Source: Leishmania martiniquensis (lineage: Eukaryota; Euglenozoa; Kinetoplastea; Trypanosomatida; Trypanosomatidae). From it: 64,000 bases of DNA. The stretch is taken from assembly GCF_017916325.1 (NCBI RefSeq), contig NC_090148.1, positions 175,001 through 239,000 of the forward strand. Reading direction: 5' to 3'. Numbering within the stretch: the first letter of the stretch is position 1; each line of letters starts with the position of its first letter. A program made the translations under genes and the position numbers. The notes under the pieces were generated by a model. The model did not search any database. It was not told the origin of the DNA and saw nothing but the letters and a program-made list of their open reading frames with translations. Shown piece by piece: positions 39,901 to 48,325 of the stretch.

Positions 39901-40971
39901 CCAGCGACTGCCGCCTCCACGGAGGCGGCAGTCGCCTTGGTGCAGTGCGTGACGCAGCAGGCCTTGACGACCGCGGCCACACGGTCGCGGCAGAGCGCGA
40001 CGTTCCGCGTCTTGCTCGCCAACAACATCTTTTCCTGCCTTATTGCCGATGCGCCTGCTACGGTGGCGGTGCTGTACGGACTGCGGGTGACGGCTCTGTT
40101 TCTGGAGCAGTACGTGTCACTGCTGGCGCTGAGCGTTGCGATAGACGGGAAAGAGGAGGCGATGCTGGGCCTCATGCGGAGCTATGACCGCACTCTCTTC
40201 GTGTATGCTGTGGCTGCATGCTTGCGTGCGCTTGCGTCGAACACCGTGGGTGCCGGCGCTGCGGAACTGCAGTCTGGCCTGGAAGGTGTCGTGCAATGCG
40301 GCGTACTGCAGCAGTTGGCCGAGATGGAGGCGACCTGCGGTGCCGCGGAGCTGCATGTCCATCAGCGACGCATTGCGAAGCTGTCCAGGACGCCGGTGCC
40401 GGCAGCGCACCCCAGCGAAGGCGCCGCGTTGGGGGAGGAGGAGGATGAGGAGGAGTGGGACAGCGAGGGTAGCAGCGAAGAGGACGACTCTAGCGAATGG
40501 CTGCAGGATGGCGATGAAGCCGACGAGGACGAAGAATGGGGCGACGGCGAAGAGAGCGACGACGCGGAGGGCTTTGCGGGTGGCGAAGCTGATGGCCATG
40601 GACTGAGCGGGGACAGCCGCATGCAGGGCATGCTGCGCCAGGCTCAGGCACTTCGCGAGCCAAAGTCGCAGGGAGGCCGTAAGATGGCGGCTGTCGATGA
40701 CGCCGACGAGGACAACTTCGAGGAGGACAACTTGCTGGACGATGAGGACTTCTCCAGCCCATTGGACGGGGTTAACGCGTGGGCGGCCCTCGTGATGGAG
40801 GTGGAGCGGACCGACGTGGCGGCGGGTGGCAGCGCCCCTGTGGTGGCACTGCTGCGCAGCGCTGCTGGTCAGGCACAGGCTTGCGCGATCGTTCGCGCAC
40901 GCGACCTGACATGTGAGCTGCAGGTTGCTCGGCAAACACATCGCGCACTCGCCGATAGAGCGAAGTGTTGA
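36970..40971 (+). CDS. Importin-beta superfamily nuclear transport receptor, importin-7/8 type
   Basis: The protein has 1333 residues. The N-terminus shows the importin-beta Ran-binding HEAT region: LSPDKATRQSAEEALAEL, FLLHLLDLACS, and NADYPHRWPDLLPQ at about 144-157. Alpha-helical HEAT repeats fill the rest. A strongly acidic segment near the C-terminus (about 1155-1215) and a second one (about 1243-1262) followed by a short helix resemble the acidic tail of importin-7/8 and yeast Nmd5/Sxm1. These carry ribosomal proteins, histones and other basic cargo into the nucleus in a RanGTP-dependent way. It is longer than usual (about 1040 residues) through low-complexity inserts such as the one near 790-820. 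The start is the first ATG after a TA-rich spacer. Confidence 0.85.
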   Translation: MHETQTDVGSSGGSSGTVADHLFQMFTATLSPDKATRQSAEEALAELASKDPHFLLHLLDLACSSPTVCANRFRSELPVTASALLASAIRFRNEVGRSDWNRSLHCSDEVRQRVRDHIVPLQCQPHVSEAVRRQLLAATIEVMNADYPHRWPDLLPQLTGLVNQSTTALRGLLVHNTSTSQEIDGDVIHMMQQQLRGALGVLRGCCKIYEDPLKVNTDEADSFAGDVAPLLLSLMSLLSSQWQGELAGLAGHGAAAATSRRALTAPFCFSAELEALTHSMRLSLKCIVSLFASRWPGCLCDVSAFDYLCFSCVVAPIQSFQQVVLPLCKARLEHALHHPTETGMTAAQLRGDHFSDFRQSAMFTLLKWVMCTAHKLTQDLASPKSCERRCRTVAKHFASHYLRPTVEAALALVRWHAGPPLVLTSKACILALEVLTLAVQQKAVYTCVLHPSAEELMTVLLFPRLAFTAEDEELWYDNPEEYVRKQSNPAGDIYSAKVVSTSLLMSLATGTKKFHDKGLFPSLMNFLLNQLQAYSAAAEQATSDEAHLYTPAMEAARRVDAALYCLYHFKRVLLAMHFGDDKIVYVLSTYVVPVTQYSLGFLRARAVLVLSTFAPSIQWSSPSAYQHALQPVLRLLNDSEVPVRVQACVCFSRLVCHPFARDLIEPCIAELIQHYFNVMRMMDNEAVVRTLRKTISFYKSALPQWAQGLTGMLVSHFAVVLERVTTKYKALESTTSSAAQTASGDGKDELFLDDDGFADVLMAADELLETLTTLVKALPESAVTVAARHAAADFLAKVPGASPSSPSAATPCPSAASLQEDIFVDIQQRVAPMLFVILSHQGGSSYGFMDPALSLLTTLIARSPAIAPPMWKVLWCLYQLVVRGGAADYIHQLLPPIDNFVSVEPISFLYHTLAELTREQLPAAVPAEEAAKTPAQLILAMCEVVLANASLREREVAAVPKMYDALVQSCWAASAVAPATAASTEAAVALVQCVTQQALTTAATRSRQSATFRVLLANNIFSCLIADAPATVAVLYGLRVTALFLEQYVSLLALSVAIDGKEEAMLGLMRSYDRTLFVYAVAACLRALASNTVGAGAAELQSGLEGVVQCGVLQQLAEMEATCGAAELHVHQRRIAKLSRTPVPAAHPSEGAALGEEEDEEEWDSEGSSEEDDSSEWLQDGDEADEDEEWGDGEESDDAEGFAGGEADGHGLSGDSRMQGMLRQAQALREPKSQGGRKMAAVDDADEDNFEEDNLLDDEDFSSPLDGVNAWAALVMEVERTDVAAGGSAPVVALLRSAAGQAQACAIVRARDLTCELQVARQTHRALADRAKC
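39904..39935. repeat. 15-bp perfect inverted repeat inside the importin gene
   Basis: GCGACTGCCGCCTCC and GGAGGCGGCAGTCGC are separated by 2 nt. In the protein this encodes an Ala-rich stretch around TAASTEAAVA. Confidence 0.7.
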
Positions 40972-41797
40972 AGACGGCGTGGGGTTGGGGTGGGAGTGGG
41001 CGCCTGTGCGCGGAACGCCGCCTTGGCCTCCTCCGATGCGCTCTGCCCCTCGACCCCTCTCCTCTGCTTCTCTTTTCCCGGCATCAGCGAGGGCGAATGC
41101 GCTCTCGAACACCCGAGACTTAAACGAATCGTAACGATTGCGTAGTGATGGAGTGGCGTCGGTTGAAAGGTGTCATGAGGACTGAACTGTGGTGGTGGTG
41201 GTGATCGTGGCGCTATCCCTCCTGCGATGGTCGCTAGCAACGCAGAGAGAGAGTGTGTGTCTGTCTGTCTGCCTGTCTGCCTGTGACGAACTTTGTGTGT
41301 GTGTGTGTAGGGGGAGGAGGGGGAGTAGAGAGGGGATGGGATGAGGCGCTCCCCAGCCCAGTATTGCCCCAATGGGCGAGCACTCCACCCTTACGAAAAA
41401 AAAGAGAAACACTTCTTTCTTTTACCTCATCACTGGCGATCGCTACGGGTGTGTTTGGCGTGTGTGCGTGCCCGCTGGGGCGAGGCACCCTTCTCCACTC
41501 TCTCACTCCTTCCCTCGCATATTTGTCCGAGGTGCCCTCGCCCATCACACTACACACACACACACACACGCACACAGAGAGAGAGCGTGACGAAGCAAAG
41601 TAAGCTGCAGGTAACACAAGGCAGTTGCGTGTTGTGAGTAGTACTGAACACCTCTGCTCGATTCCTGTCCTCTTCCTGCGCTCTCCACTCCACACACACA
41701 CACACACAGACACAGACACAGACGGACAGGAAAGAGGCATCTTGAGAGAGAGAGAGTGGACCACACACGCACCACCGGAAATCTAGCGTGGCCGAGG
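40972..41797. other. Intergenic region rich in CA/GT and CT repeats
   Basis: No gene seen. TG, CA and GA simple repeats occur at about 41252-41310, 41549-41584 and 41690-41757. Confidence 0.6.
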
Positions 41798-43624
41798 ATG
41801 GCGCCGTCTACGCTGCCCGCGACGGGCAACCCCGGCCTCATCAACTACACAGCTCGTTTCCTGCTCGCCGCCGGCTTCTTATCTGTCATGGCCTTTTTCA
41901 CGATGGTGCACTGCTACTACGCCAGGGCCGGCCTGCTAGACTTGGTCGTGCTGCTCATACTCTTCTTCGTCCTCGCCTTCTTCGGTTTGAGCATCAGCGC
42001 GCTCGTGAAGGCCGCCATGGTCGGCCCTGGCGAGCTGCCCTCACGCTTCTCGGCAGCGCGCATGGAGGCGTTCGTTCGAGAGGAGCTGCAGCGTGCCTTG
42101 GCCAAGGCACGCTGCCGCGGTGGCAGCGGCCAGGCAGCGTCCGCGACGGGGCCGTCGCGTGATGGTGCCCTCAATGACCGCAACAACAACAGCAACGGGG
42201 TGGCGGAGAGGTCAAAGTCGAAGGGGCCAAGTTGGCAGGACGCGGATGAGGCTGAAAGTCAGCAGCTGGCAAACGTCGCCTCTACCGCAGCGATCCTGCG
42301 TCGCAGCAGTCCCACTGCTGAGGAGGAAGCGCTCGAGCGGGCTGCTGCCGAGGCACGGCTGCGCATATACAATGACGAAGGCGACTCCGCCTCTCATCAC
42401 TCTGATGGCGACGCAGCCAGGGCAGATCGTGGGGTGCGACGAGCGGAAGGCGACGGCGATGACGACGACGGGGATGCAATAGAGGAACGCTCGGAGCTGC
42501 CAGCGTACATGACGGAGGCGATGCAGATGCGGCGCCAACGCAAGATCCGCCGGGGCCTGGAGATTGTGCTGGTGAGCCAGGCCGCCCGTAAGGTGCTAGA
42601 GGCCATTGACGGCACCGACATGGATCGCAAGCAAGAGGAGATGGGCTTCCTCATCCCCGGCGCCAACTGGTGCCGGTTCTGCGACTTTTATCAGATGAAC
42701 GATACGCGTCACTGCAAGGTGTGCAACCGGTGTGTGTACCGGTCAAAGCTGCACTGCATCTGCTGCGGGCGGTGCATTGGCTACGCGAACAGCAAGTACT
42801 ACGTCCTCTTCCTCTTCTACCTGTGCCTGTCCTTGGTAGTGGCAGACGCACTGGACCTCTACTGCGTCTCGTGGGGGTACACCTACTTCTTCAAGGCCTC
42901 AGGGGACGCTAACTCCGTCTTGTATTTGGTCTTTGTGTACAGCGCGAGCTTCGCCGTTGTCGGACTGGGGCTCCTGGTGCAGTACCTCTACGCGGCCGGC
43001 CGCGGAGTGGGTCTTCTCACGGAGCTGCTGCGGCAGCAGCGAGACGAGCTCCGGGCCGTCCGGGCCCACAACAACGGTGCGCAGTACCAGCCCGTGCTGT
43101 CGGAGCGAACGACGCATGCATCCGAGGAGGGTTCGGCGAGCCCCATGCAGGAGGCATCGCCGTTTAGGTGGCGTAGGGTCTTGGAGACCGTAGGCGAGGG
43201 GCTGCCACTTCCGCTGTGGTTCTGGCCGACCGCGACGGTGCCGGCCGTCAGGGAGGTGGATGACCCGCCGGGCTTTTGGGACGCCTTCAGGGAGGCGATT
43301 CGCCTGCGCCTGCGCAGCGTCGCCGATGAGGACGACGTCTTTAGCGACGAGGACGAGGTCCACGATGCTGATGCGATCGGCGCCTTCTCCAGCAGTTTGT
43401 CAGCTCCGTCGGCTGCGCACGCCGCACGCGCGGTCCCACCGCGCGCAGTGCGGGTGCGGTACCCGGCCAAGGAGGCGGATGCAAGTGCGGTAGCCCCAGT
43501 GCCGATGCCGACTTCTCAGGCAGCCGCCCCAGCCGTGTACACAGCGACCGTTCCGACATCTGTGAATCCCTCTGCACCGCCGGCTGCCAAGGTGGCGCCT
43601 GCTCCCAAGCGCCAGGTCGACTGA
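41798..43624 (+). CDS. zDHHC palmitoyltransferase-family protein with KLHC in place of DHHC
   Basis: The protein has 608 residues from the first ATG. It has two N-terminal membrane helices (about 21-45 and 47-75) and a long charged cytosolic loop. The Cys-rich domain lies at 292-335: C292-x2-C295-x9-H305-C306-x2-C309-x2-C312-x4-K317-L318-H319-C320-x5-C326-x4-N331. Two more membrane helices follow (about 335-352 and 372-400), then an acidic, Pro/Ala-rich tail. Spacing is that of the S-acyltransferase DHHC domain. The zinc ligands and C320 are kept, but the Asp and first His of the tetrad are Lys and Leu. A TTxE-type motif is not clear (LLTE occurs after helix 4). It is a membrane protein, likely of Golgi or plasma membrane; activity is doubtful. 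Confidence 0.85.
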   Translation: MAPSTLPATGNPGLINYTARFLLAAGFLSVMAFFTMVHCYYARAGLLDLVVLLILFFVLAFFGLSISALVKAAMVGPGELPSRFSAARMEAFVREELQRALAKARCRGGSGQAASATGPSRDGALNDRNNNSNGVAERSKSKGPSWQDADEAESQQLANVASTAAILRRSSPTAEEEALERAAAEARLRIYNDEGDSASHHSDGDAARADRGVRRAEGDGDDDDGDAIEERSELPAYMTEAMQMRRQRKIRRGLEIVLVSQAARKVLEAIDGTDMDRKQEEMGFLIPGANWCRFCDFYQMNDTRHCKVCNRCVYRSKLHCICCGRCIGYANSKYYVLFLFYLCLSLVVADALDLYCVSWGYTYFFKASGDANSVLYLVFVYSASFAVVGLGLLVQYLYAAGRGVGLLTELLRQQRDELRAVRAHNNGAQYQPVLSERTTHASEEGSASPMQEASPFRWRRVLETVGEGLPLPLWFWPTATVPAVREVDDPPGFWDAFREAIRLRLRSVADEDDVFSDEDEVHDADAIGAFSSSLSAPSAAHAARAVPPRAVRVRYPAKEADASAVAPVPMPTSQAAAPAVYTATVPTSVNPSAPPAAKVAPAPKRQVD

Positions 43625-44661
43625 AGGCGGTAGGGCAGGAGTTGGGCGGGGGCGATGGTGTGTCTCTGTACGGTTCCGTGCGCTTCGTGCTCTGTGAGTG
43701 TAAATCCGTCACACCACACACACACTTCCACTCTCTCACGAGTACCCGCGCAGCCCCTCCCCCTCCCCCTCTCTCCCTTCTCTTTCCCGTGGCTTTGCCA
43801 TCTCGTTACCGTTTGCTTTACATTATTTTGTGCTTTCAATCGCGGTGCTCACAGCCCCTCCCTCCCCCCTCCCTCTCTCTCTGACTTGCTCTGACGCCCC
43901 CTCTTGGTGGTCTCGCTGGGTGTGGGGTGTGTGGGGTGGAGTTGTGCCCCCCCTCCCCCTCCTCACCCCCGTTCTTCTTTTTTTTCTTTTCTATGCGTGT
44001 TTTCTGTTATGATTGCGCGGGCCTTTGCGTTTTGCTGTCAACGTACGCACATACCCACACACACGTGCGCGGAGACGAACGCAGGGCATCAAACGAGAAA
44101 GAAAAGCACATGTAAAGCAACAACAGATGGGGGCGGCGCTCATCGCCTCGCTCCCCCACCTGTGCACGAGCTCGCTGATGGTGCGCATCCGTTGATGATT
44201 CCATCTCTGCGTCTGTGCGCGTACTCTTCTCGGCACACACTCTCCCCCCTCCTCCACCCACCCCCTCTTTCTGCTCGTGTGCACCGCCGGTGCGTTTCGA
44301 TACTTTCGCACCCTTCGGCACTTTCAACACCGCACCCCATAATCCGTTCCGTTAACGCCTTCTTCGTGGCGGCTCTCTCTCTCTCCCTCCCTCTGCCTCG
44401 TGTGCGTGTGTGTGCGTGCTGCCCCCCTCTTTCCGCCTTTCACGTCGTGCGGAGAGCGTGCTCTGCGTTTCGTGGAGCTGCGCATCTGTTTGCCCTCCCC
44501 CCTCCCCGCGCGCACCTCCTGCCCGGGACCTCTGCCGCCCCTCCTCTGTCATCGTCACGACACCCACACCCCACCCACATCCATACACACCGTCTGTCCC
44601 TCCCCCTCTCTCTGATCTTATTCGGAAGCATTTCGTTTCGCCAGCTTCTTTTGCACGAACC
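43625..44661. other. Intergenic region, no gene seen
   Basis: C/T-rich tracts dominate (43755-43790, 43860-43885, 43945-43993, 44370-44395, 44580-44617). No separate gene seen. Confidence 0.6.
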
Positions 44662-46729
44662 ATGCCGGTGCACCCCGCGGTTCAGTCGCTGTGCGAGCAG
44701 TCCATCGAGACGATCGGCCTGACAACTGTCTCTGCTGTGGCCTCCGCCCTCGCAGATGTTTCGACCGCCTCCGATCTTATTCAGCAGCCCGGGCAGGCGA
44801 AGGCGCTGCAGGATGTACTCAAGAAGTGCCTCTCAATCCTGAACAAGAGTGGCAAAAACTACGCGCTGCGGCTGGCGTCCCTGGAGTGCCTCTACACCCT
44901 TTCTCAGCCACCCATCCAAGCGTTCCGGACGGGGCAGCTATGCCGTACGCTGAACAACATGAACAGTAGCGTGGAGGAAATGCTGGCGCTCAGGGGGCCA
45001 AACGGGGCTGAGGATCTTTCCTCTGCTCGCGAAATGTTCACCGTGCTGATCTTCCGCTTCACCAACTATGACACAAAGGTAATTCGACTCTTGCTGCAGC
45101 ACATATGTGAGGGTGATGTCGGCGCGATGGTGCAGACGCTACTCCACATCGTGGTTCAGCATGGCGAGACGTGCGAGTGGCCGCTGTTGCAGGCGGTGCT
45201 GCAGTCTCTCTACGAACTAACCGTGCCGGCCACCTACTACGTCACCGGAGAGGACGGCGCCACCGAGCCGATCCGCGACTCCGCTGCAACACCGAGTAGC
45301 AGCTCACTACAGAGCTTCACGGTGGAGAGCTTTCAGGATAGGATTGCTGCGCTGCTCACCGAGATGCGGGTCCACCGAGTGTTGGAGCAGCTGCTGGCGT
45401 CCCTGTGCGCGTTGTGGCACAAATCCACCTACAACCGCAGCCCGCCGTCGCTAGCACAGGGATACGCGGGGTCAGTCGCGCTTGGCGCCCTTGGCCGCCC
45501 GGATGTGGCGCACACCGTCACCAGTGCCAGCACGGACCAGCAGATGGAGCTGCTGAACTGGCTCTCTGCCTTTGCGCTGCTATGCCGGGCACTGGACAAC
45601 ATGGCCGAGTTCTGCCGGGATGTGCGGCTTTCCAGGGAGTTGCGGGCCCGGCTGCTCGGTGAGCCCAGCTGCCATGAGTGGCTTGCGTCTGCAGCGGTGC
45701 CGGCTGTTATCGCAGCCATACAGGTGTGGATGTCGGGCGCCGGCGCCAGCGCCACGGCGAAGGTGAAGCACAGTTTGCTCACGACCGCCATTACGCTTCT
45801 GCGGCTGCTGCGGCTTGCCTTGTATAAACCAGCTGTGGGCTTTACTCCAGCGCTGCTCTCCTCGATGGCGTGCCTCGCGGCGCAGGTGCATCGCGGGGAG
45901 CCACACCTGCGCCTGCAGTATGGCGGCATGCAGGTGATGCTCTTGACGGTCGAGTGTCTCGTGAACATGAACGCGGTGGCAATGACTAGCCCGGTGAACC
46001 TCGCGGAGGCCTTCCGTTTGCTGCTTCGCACCATTGCCGCGGACAAGACCCGCTGCACCTTGTCCAACTCGTACAGCGACGCCGGCGGCGGTGGTGGGGT
46101 GACCGCAGCGCAGCCGTCGGATTCACTCATGTCCATCGCCGAGTGGTTTGCCTTGTGCGTGCGCGAGGAGGAGTCCCCGTTCTGCGAGACCGACGGCAGC
46201 AATGCCTCTGTCACTGATGCACGAGTGCTTTGCGGCGGAGGAGGCGGCGCTGCAGGACGCGGCAGACCGCGTCGCCGACCTCGTTGCGCTAGAGTCGCAG
46301 CTTGCAATGATGCAGAACCTTTTGCTGCTCATGTCGCTGTCGGAGCTACTGAGTGGACTGCCTGACTGCAGGCTGGAGCGGGCGGCCCAAGCCGATCCGC
46401 GCAGCCGCAACGGCGATGCAGGCGCGCAGAGGCCGCCGAGCAACATCCACAGCCCGCCCCCCAAACGCAAGTCTCACAGGAAAAAACTATCGCACCATCC
46501 CGCGGCGTACGTGTGCGATTTGACGGGAAAGCTGATGCGCGAACCTGTGGTGCTCAGGAGCGGGCACCGGTTCGAGCACGACGCGCTGCAGAACGTTATT
46601 CGTCAGGTTGGGCACGTCGACCCCATCTCTGGCGAGTCCATCGACGAGGAAGTGGAGGTGGACATCTCACTGCAGCAGGAGATTGCCGCCTATCGCGTCA
46701 AGCGTGCATCCGAGAGGGGATCGTGCTAA
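44662..46729 (+). CDS. Helical-repeat (ARM/HEAT-like) and U-box protein, interrupted by an apparent frameshift
   Basis: The first part (44662 to about 46200, 513 residues from MPVHPAVQSLCEQSIETIG) is all-helical with repeated hydrophobic patterns like ARM/HEAT repeats (LRLASLECLYTLSQ, TLLHIVVQHG, LLTTAITLLRLLRLAL). The same frame then turns into Gly/Arg/Pro sequence and stops at 46365. The next frame over becomes convincing from 46202-46217 (MHECFAAEEAALQDAADRV) and runs to 46729. There it encodes about 175 residues ending in a U-box: YVCDLTGKLMREPVVLRSGH, then DPISGE and a final helix LQQEIAAYR. U-boxes are E2-binding ubiquitin-ligase modules. Joined, the protein would be about 690 residues. 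The break may be a sequencing error, a pseudogene lesion or true frameshifting. Confidence 0.7.
46165..46217 (+). other. Apparent +1 frameshift in the U-box gene
   Basis: Coding character moves from frame 1 (up to about EEESPFCETDGSNA) to frame 2 (from MPLSLMHECF) inside this stretch. One surplus base, or two missing ones, would explain it. No stop, homopolymer or classical slippery site pinpoints the position. Confidence 0.65.
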
Positions 46730-48325
46730 CATCCTTTCACACTTCCTGCGCCTAGTCTCCCTCGCTCTCTCTCCCGAGGGATTACAGGGGGTGGGGAGGG
46801 AGGGAGGGGAGGGAAAAAGGGGCACTTGCATACGATTCGTGTCGACGAACCGGAGAAGATGCGATGGTGCGCCTGCGCGGCTCGTCCCACTTTTTTCTTT
46901 CCCCTCTCGCAAGCGCTCACTGGAAGCTGCTTCTTTCGTACAGGAGGCGGGAGTTGCCGCCCTCTGATGATGCGCGGCGGGAGGAGGAAGCCCCAGAGCC
47001 CGCCATCGGCCCTCAGTTCTGGTGGATAGGCGTGGGCTGGCGCGGCGCCAGAGACGTGCGCTCATGACACCGCTTGCTTCCGCTCACGGCAAACCGCGGC
47101 GGGGATTCGGCAAGCATGCGCGTCCGTCCTCCCCACTCCTCCGGTCCGAGGCGCACGGGTGCGCCGGCGGGCGACCCCTCTCACATCTCGCCAGGTGGGG
47201 ATGATGTGGCGCCGATGCCGGGAGTAGGACGAGGGCACCTGTGCATCGCCCCATCGGCTTCTTCCTGATTCTCTTGTAGAAAGTACTCACAAAGACGTCA
47301 TGAAGTGTCGCGGCTGGCAGAGCGACTGGAGGGGAGGGAGAGACACAGCACGCGTACAGGGTACAGCGCCCTGGCCTGAAGCTGGCCGACCTTCCCCTTG
47401 GCGTCGTCCGGCATGCACCCAGACCACCACCACCGCTGCCCCACCTGACGCAGGGCGTGCAGTCCCACTCGAGTCCGCCCGGCACCGGCCGCGCAGCGCG
47501 TATGCGAAGACGATGCGGGGAGACGGGCAAGGACGACGACCTGCGCGGACATGCATGGGCTCGATTCGACGGCAGGGCCGTTCGTCTCAGGCGACCCAAA
47601 TGTGGCCGGCCAGGGCCAACAGCGGCAGGATGAGCTGTGGGGACTGTGTGGCGCGTATGCGCGTACGCTGAAATGGGTTGCCGTGCCGTGCGATGGAGGT
47701 GGTGTGGTGTGGTGTGTGCGTGGGGGGGGGACGCCGTCGAACGGCCAGAGTAGAGAAACGGCACGCCCCTTCTCCGTCCATCTCTGTGTGTGTGTGTGTG
47801 CATGTGAGTGTGCCCACCACCCGCAGATTCCCTCTGACAGCCCTTTTCGCGCTGTGCCTCCTCCTCCCTCCCCCGGTGGGGCAGCAGTATGGGGAAGTGA
47901 GAATTCGCGGCTCCTGTCGCTCGGACTGAATCATGGCTGCTGAACTTCGCTTTTTCCCCTTCCGTCGCCCCCCTTTTTCTCTCTCCCTCTCCCTCCACAT
48001 ATATATACGAACGCCTATCGAACCCTGTATTTGGCCTATGGACACATGCGCGCGCCCTCCCCCCTCCTCCTCGCCCCCGCCCCCGCGTTCTCTCCCGCTT
48101 TGGCGATACACGCGCGCTCTTTGCGTCATCTTTGTTGTCCCACCTATTCACGCAGTGCTCCCATCACAGCCGCCTTCACGCCTCCCCCCCTCTCTCTCTC
48201 GTGTGCGTGTGTGTGTGTGCGTACATATTAGCTTGTTTCCCCTCCTCGCCCTTACCCCAGCTTAGGTATAGGCGCATCCCCGCCTGATTCACCGACCCTC
48301 CCCCTTGCCTCACCCTCCATACAGA
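46730..48325. other. Intergenic region containing repeat copy B and a G-rich motif
   Basis: A run of GGG blocks (46787-46813) follows the U-box gene. Copy B of the dispersed repeat lies at 47452-47758 with a TG run after it. C/T tracts at 47965-47997 and 48181-48200 precede the lectin gene. Minus-strand open frames (for example 47084-48151) pass through the repeat and are not supported. Confidence 0.6.
47452..47758 (+). repeat. Dispersed repeat, copy B
   Basis: It appears identical to copy A (3010-3287) over about 278 bp, apart from the G-run and tail beyond. The flanking sequence differs on both sides. It has the same orientation relative to transcription as copy A and lies in the spacer downstream of the U-box gene. 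Confidence 0.9.

Noticed and set aside
36970..40971. Alternative reading as exportin or importin-beta1
   Set aside because: The acidic C-terminal tail and the DYPHRW block fit importin-7/8 better; the exact subfamily still needs a phylogeny.
40117..41112. 331-residue minus-strand open frame
   Set aside because: It is antisense to the importin C-terminus; acidic codons read as Leu/Ser/Phe-rich sequence on the other strand.
48015..48035. Possible tRNA B-box on the minus strand (GGTTCGATAGG)
   Set aside because: The closing CC of a B-box is missing and no A-box or cloverleaf could be drawn. No other tRNA candidate was found by scanning for GGTTCRA on both strands.
47084..48151. 355-residue open frame on the minus strand
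   Set aside because: It runs through repeat copy B and (CA)n sequence, is low-complexity, and opposes the direction of every supported gene.
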